Shown here piece after piece: positions 40,265 through 42,911 of a DNA stretch of 42,911 bases. A program made the translations under genes and the position numbers. The stretch spans positions 1-42,911 of the forward strand of contig CANRWO010000028.1 of assembly GCA_947643615.1 (NCBI GenBank). Reading direction: 5' to 3'. Origin of the DNA: an uncultured Lachnospiraceae bacterium (GTDB lineage: Bacteria; Bacillota; Clostridia; Lachnospirales; Lachnospiraceae). The notes beneath the pieces are model-generated. The model ran no database searches. It was given only the letters and a program-made list of their open reading frames with translations, and was not told the origin of the DNA. Each line of letters begins with the position of its first letter. Within the stretch, counting starts at the first letter, position 1.

Positions 40265-41274
40265 ATATATGTATCAAGGTACTCCGATATCTTCCGCATA
40301 TACTCCCCATATATTTTATAGTCATTTTGCAGGCCATGGCCTGAATGCTCACATAAATAATAGTCATGGGGAACCCCATTGTCCTCAAGCGCCCTTAAAA
40401 GCCTCTGGGAGCCTTCATATGGTTGGATTTTATCATACTTACCATAGGCCATAAGGGTGGGGACAGTGTTTTCGTCTACCCAGAGCACTGCGGAAATATC
40501 CTTTATTTCTTCTTCATATTCAGGTGTGCCAAACTCAGCCTTGATCTCTCTGCCTGCCATAGTCCCGAACAGTTCTCTTGCAGCCACATCGCTTTCCGCG
40601 TTCCCCAGATCCAGGCCGTAGCACTTCCAGTCCTCGGGATAGAAGGATGAGGGCCCCACTGCTTCAAAGACCATCCTTACGGGAACTGGCGAAATATCCG
40701 CATCACGATAGGCATACAACAGAGCAAGGCATCCCCCCGCCGAGCCACCGGAGATCGCCATTTCATCAATGTGATACCCCAGCTTTTCCGCTTCCGCTAT
40801 CACATAGGGCATACTCTCCCTGATTTCTATTGACTGGGAATATACGCTTGCTTCAGGGTGCGCTTCGCTAAACAGGGTATAGTTGATCCCTGCAGTCACA
40901 TATCCCTTTGAACAGAGCCACTTTAGGATCTCGGCATCGCCGGATTTGTCTCCGGCCGTAAAACCTCCCGCATGGAGATATACAACCAGGCCGTAGCTGC
41001 TCCTGGAATGGCCGGCCGGGACGTAAAGGTCAAATTTGTTGGCCTCACCGCTGCCATAAGAGAGATCGGTATATACCGTGCCCACCAAATCATCCCAGTC
41101 CACCGAGAATTCACCCCCCAATGGATCATGGGTCATTTTAAATGCTGCAGACCCGCCAAAAGCAGCAATAAATGCAAAAACATAGACAAATCCCCACATA
41201 CCTCTGCCCTTCTTCCTGTCCTTCTTTTCTTTCCTCTTTTCTTTTTCCACTTGATCATGAGAAAGGTTCTTCAT
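40252..41274 (-). CDS. membrane-anchored alpha/beta hydrolase (esterase/lipase-like)
   Basis: A 340-residue protein. A very basic N-terminus (about 1-23) leads into one transmembrane helix (about 27-47), then an extracytoplasmic alpha/beta-hydrolase domain. Oxyanion motif HAGGF, nucleophile elbow GGSAGG (Ser), Asp in YGKYDKI and His in HSGHG form a complete catalytic triad of the BD-FAE/hormone-sensitive-lipase type. The start overlaps the upstream mini-gene by 4 bp (ATGA). It is divergent from a TetR regulator across a palindrome, so repression by it is likely. Natural substrate unknown. Confidence 0.9.
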   Translation of the reverse strand: MKNLSHDQVEKEKRKEKKDRKKGRGMWGFVYVFAFIAAFGGSAAFKMTHDPLGGEFSVDWDDLVGTVYTDLSYGSGEANKFDLYVPAGHSRSSYGLVVYLHAGGFTAGDKSGDAEILKWLCSKGYVTAGINYTLFSEAHPEASVYSQSIEIRESMPYVIAEAEKLGYHIDEMAISGGSAGGCLALLYAYRDADISPVPVRMVFEAVGPSSFYPEDWKCYGLDLGNAESDVAARELFGTMAGREIKAEFGTPEYEEEIKDISAVLWVDENTVPTLMAYGKYDKIQPYEGSQRLLRALEDNGVPHDYYLCEHSGHGLQNDYKIYGEYMRKISEYLDTYMPVK

Positions 41275-41405
41275 AGGAAGTTACCTCCAAACATGGTGCC
41301 GCCCACCAGTAAATTCAAAACCGCCCTGACGGTAAGCCGCCCCAAGACGGCCGCTGTGACAATGAGGATAAGCAAAATAAGAATACGTTTCTGTGTAAGT
41401 GACAT
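41271..41405 (-). CDS. 44-residue single-pass membrane protein
   Basis: A mini-gene with product MSLTQKRILILL... that has one hydrophobic helix (about 8-24) and a small Gly-rich tail. AAAGGAATGGAAAA precedes ATG 41405; an ATG 18 codons earlier lacks a good site. Its stop overlaps the hydrolase ATG (ATGA), suggesting translational coupling. It could be a membrane partner of the hydrolase or a leader for its translation; no family is recognised. Confidence 0.7.
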   Translation of the reverse strand: MSLTQKRILILLILIVTAAVLGRLTVRAVLNLLVGGTMFGGNFL

Positions 41406-41483
41406 TTTTCCATTCCTTTCGTGGCTGTTCGCCCAATTCTCCTGCAGGCTTCTTGACATGCAAGATTGAATGCGTTATGATAA

Positions 41484-41513
41484 TTGCTGATACAACTGTA
41501 TCGACGATACAAT
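41484..41513 (+). promoter_or_regulatory. promoter of the TetR gene
   Basis: TTGCTG (41484-41489), 18-bp spacer, TACAAT (41508-41513). It overlaps the palindromic operator at 41492-41516. Confidence 0.5.
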
Positions 41514-41516
41514 TGT
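41492..41516. promoter_or_regulatory. 25-bp palindromic operator for the TetR regulator
   Basis: ACAACTGTATCG, a central A, then CGATACAATTGT: two 12-bp arms with one mismatch. It lies in the divergent promoter region between the hydrolase operon and the TetR gene, over the TetR -10 box. Size and symmetry fit a TetR-family operator for two-way control. Confidence 0.75.
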
Positions 41517-41554
41517 ACCTTTGCATTAATTTGCTGTCAAGAGAAGGAGCCAAA

Positions 41555-42112
41555 ATGAGACAAAACATAAAAAATGTATCACCGATGAGCAATGAAGGCC
41601 GAAATGTTTATGTCATAGAGCATCTGACTTGCGCGTTTTTCACCTTGCTCCGGGATAAACCCATGGACGCCATTTCCGTCAGTGAATTGTGTAGTCACGC
41701 GGGAGTGGGCAGGGCATCTTTTTACCGGAACTTTAACTGCAAGGAGGATATCATCCGATTGTATATCGATGGTCTGTTTTCCGAATGGATGGATGAGTAC
41801 GCGGAAGGAAATGGCAAACCCATAAGCGCTCTGATCCGGTCACTGTTTTCCCATTTTGAAAAGCACAGGGAATTCTACCGGCTTCTAAATGAAAAAGAAC
41901 TCATTTATCTGTTAAAAGACGCAATTATCAGGATCTGCGGCCCAAAGCCCGAGCAACCCAAAAGCGAGGCTTACGCAAAAGCATTTGTAGCCTATTCCTT
42001 GTACGGCTGGATTGAGGTTTGGTTCCAAAGAGGGATGAAGGAATCCCCGGAAGAAATGGAAGGTCTTTTCAAAATACAAGGCCTTAACTCTAAAGGAGGG
42101 ATGGTATCGTGA
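41555..42112 (+). CDS. TetR/AcrR-family regulator
   Basis: A 185-residue repressor-like protein. The N-terminal helix-turn-helix is in MDAISVSELCSHAGVGRASFYRNFNCKEDII, the canonical TetR pattern (SELxxxAGVGRxSFYRxF). The C-terminal helical ligand-binding part resembles the TetR_C_33-like group. AAGGAGCCAAA precedes ATG 41555. The stop overlaps the GTG of a decayed acetyltransferase gene by 4 bp. The likely target is the palindrome at 41492-41516. Confidence 0.92.
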   Translation: MRQNIKNVSPMSNEGRNVYVIEHLTCAFFTLLRDKPMDAISVSELCSHAGVGRASFYRNFNCKEDIIRLYIDGLFSEWMDEYAEGNGKPISALIRSLFSHFEKHREFYRLLNEKELIYLLKDAIIRICGPKPEQPKSEAYAKAFVAYSLYGWIEVWFQRGMKESPEEMEGLFKIQGLNSKGGMVS

Positions 42113-42300
42113 TTAAGTTAAAAAGACTATCGCCCAGTGACGGTATTGAAATTTATGATTTGCTGCAAAGTATTCCAAGGGAGGAAAACGGTCTACAGAA
42201 CAAAGTAAATAGGATGACCTATGAAGAATATTAACAATAGCTTATAAGGAAACAAGTGGAGTCAGAACAAGAAGGTATTGTAGACGGTTGGAAAGTTCAA
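42109..42300 (+). pseudogene. GNAT acetyltransferase remnant with in-frame stops
   Basis: GTG 42109 overlaps the TetR stop and has a very good AAGGAGGG upstream. The frame reads MIKLKRLSPSDGIEIYDLLQ, the N-terminal pattern of GNAT acetyltransferases, then ...TYEEY and a TAA stop at 42232-42234. After it the same frame continues with another stop (TAG 42238-42240), then LIRKQVESEQEGIVDGWKV, which matches the next part of such proteins. Homology ends near 42300, so the gene has two nonsense codons and a lost 3' part. Confidence 0.75.
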
Positions 42301-42325
42301 AACATATCACATCAGAGAAAGATTG

Positions 42326-42584
42326 AGCCTGTTTATACTTTTTTCTGCTGCTGTTATAGGTGCTGCAATTAAAACCTGCGGATGTGTGCTGGACTTCCCC
42401 GTTCGGAATCCCGCGCCAGTCCCTGCCCGCCCTTGTCGTGCTTCTGCGGTAGTGCATCTTCCCGCCGCAGTCCGCACAGTAGAGCTTTCCGGTCAGCAGG
42501 CTTCCTTCCCCGCTGGTATCCACTCTCCGCACCGTCTTTCTTAATTCCTGCACCAGATACCAAGTCCTGCGGTCTATAATTATT
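42326..42584 (-). pseudogene. serine recombinase C-terminal fragment (zinc beta-ribbon)
   Basis: The minus frame gives DRRTWYLVQELRKTVRR, then LLTGKLYCADCGGKMHYRRS and a Cys near FNCSTYNSSRKKYKQA: the end of the recombinase domain and the zinc ribbon of large serine recombinases (TnpX/TndX-like). There is no catalytic domain, and the similarity stops abruptly at about 42326 on one side and at a frame change near 42584 on the other. It is a broken remnant of a mobile element. Confidence 0.8.
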
Positions 42585-42719
42585 TGTTACTTCAATCAAT
42601 GTTTCTTGTTTACATTTGGGACAGTAAAGAGGATAATTTTTCAAAACTGTATCTTCCCTTATCCTATTGCGGGTTTTATTGCCACATACAGGGCACAATA
42701 TCTATTCTACATTTCTCAT
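42585..42719 (-). pseudogene. cysteine-rich KTR protein remnant with nonsense codon
   Basis: The minus frame encodes ILCPVCGNKTRNRIREDT and YPLYCPKCKQETLI, the small Cys-rich KTR protein often found in conjugative transposons and near resistance genes. The ATG (42717-42719) is followed by an in-frame TAG at 42702-42704 where the family has Trp (EWILCPVC). The usual C-terminal tail is replaced by recombinase sequence near 42585. Confidence 0.75.
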
Positions 42720-42738
42720 TACATTCCTGCCTTTCATT

Positions 42739-42911
42739 TTAGTCTGCTGAAAATCTTTTGAATACATTTTTTGTGCTAATGGCAATCATAAGCGACACAA
42801 TACCCGAAAATAAAACAACCGCATATTCAAACCCTTTACAGATTTCAAACACGACGCCATAGAATGCATTGCCCAATGGTTGTGCACACATGGAAACGGT
42901 AAGAATGACAG
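42739..42911 (-). CDS. MFS transporter C-terminus (5' part beyond window)
   Basis: The last 56 residues of a protein that continues past the window: two hydrophobic helices around MCAQPLGNAFYGVVFE and YAVVLFSGIVSLMIAIS, then TKNVFKRFSAD and TAA (42739-42741). The layout fits the end of a major-facilitator efflux pump of the macrolide/multidrug type. The KTR remnant follows 19 bp downstream, as expected for a resistance-gene neighbourhood, but which drug class is involved cannot be told. Confidence 0.6.
   Translation of the reverse strand, partial: VILTVSMCAQPLGNAFYGVVFEICKGFEYAVVLFSGIVSLMIAISTKNVFKRFSAD

Noticed and set aside
42369..42698. Single 109-residue protein across the KTR and recombinase region
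   Set aside because: The first half matches KTR and the second half is out of frame with the recombinase sequence beneath, so it is a junction artefact.

Overview
The window looks like chromosomal DNA from a Gram-positive Clostridia, most likely Lachnospiraceae. The basis is a pyruvate phosphate dikinase gene, a tryptophan T-box in front of a trpXYZ-type transporter, separate pyrB and pyrI genes, a YkpA-type ABC-F gene, strong AGGAGG-type ribosome binding sites, and family pairs common in that group (NusG-II protein with Gx transporter, DUF5050, DUF815). The assignment is an inference from gene content; no rRNA or tRNA gene was seen. Base composition looks moderately GC-rich until about 42.1 kb, where it drops.

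Layout. 1-4.0 kb (minus): ppdK, cut by the window edge and preceded by a roughly 330-nt structured leader, then a membrane-anchored glycerophosphodiester phosphodiesterase. 4.3-9.3 kb (plus): an ABC-F ATPase with one canonical and one degenerate ATP site, a PHP phosphoesterase, and a Gpi18-like membrane glycosyltransferase with a 33-bp repeat linker. 9.3-16 kb (minus): a small acidic protein with its own promoter, a HAD phosphatase, Maf, polyphosphate kinase, a DUF815 AAA+ ATPase, and the chorismate mutase/prephenate dehydratase P-protein. 16.3-19.0 kb: a DUF5050 membrane protein, an SmtB-like metal-sensing ArsR regulator, and a NusG-II/Gx-transporter pair. 19.0-23.4 kb (minus): a folate operon in the order folC, folE, HD protein, folP, folB-folK fusion, with a 7-unit 29/31-bp tandem array between folC and folE. 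23.5-27.6 kb: small membrane proteins, a PH-domain-like protein, YccF, a nitroreductase, and pyrB-pyrI. 27.7-31.1 kb (minus): a tryptophan T-box and the trpXYZ-type ABC transporter. 31.1-33.5 kb (minus): a YqeY-like protein and a 7TM EAL phosphodiesterase. 33.7-40.2 kb: an HTH membrane protein with a hydrophilic hexa/heptapeptide repeat, then a histidine kinase/response regulator pair divergent from a three-gene LanFEG-type ABC exporter; this looks like an antimicrobial-peptide detoxification module. 40.25-42.1 kb: a membrane-anchored alpha/beta hydrolase with a mini membrane protein, divergent from a TetR regulator across a 25-bp near-perfect palindrome. 42.1-42.9 kb: decaying genes and a mobile-element graveyard (GNAT with stops, serine recombinase fragment, Cys-rich KTR gene with a stop, MFS transporter C-terminus).

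Non-coding structure is the most unusual part. A dispersed 80-135 bp element with similar inverted ends occurs three times (about 6.9, 24.0 and 29.5 kb), one copy lying inside the trp transporter operon. A second, unrelated 133-bp element with perfect 13-bp terminal inverted repeats and two internal hairpins lies upstream of pheA. Several promoters have good -35/-10 boxes with 16-18 bp spacing. No CRISPR array, phage or complete insertion sequence was found, and I did not find a clearly new multi-gene system. The best candidates for new biology are the ppdK leader, the repeat elements and the HTH/two-component/ABC cluster.
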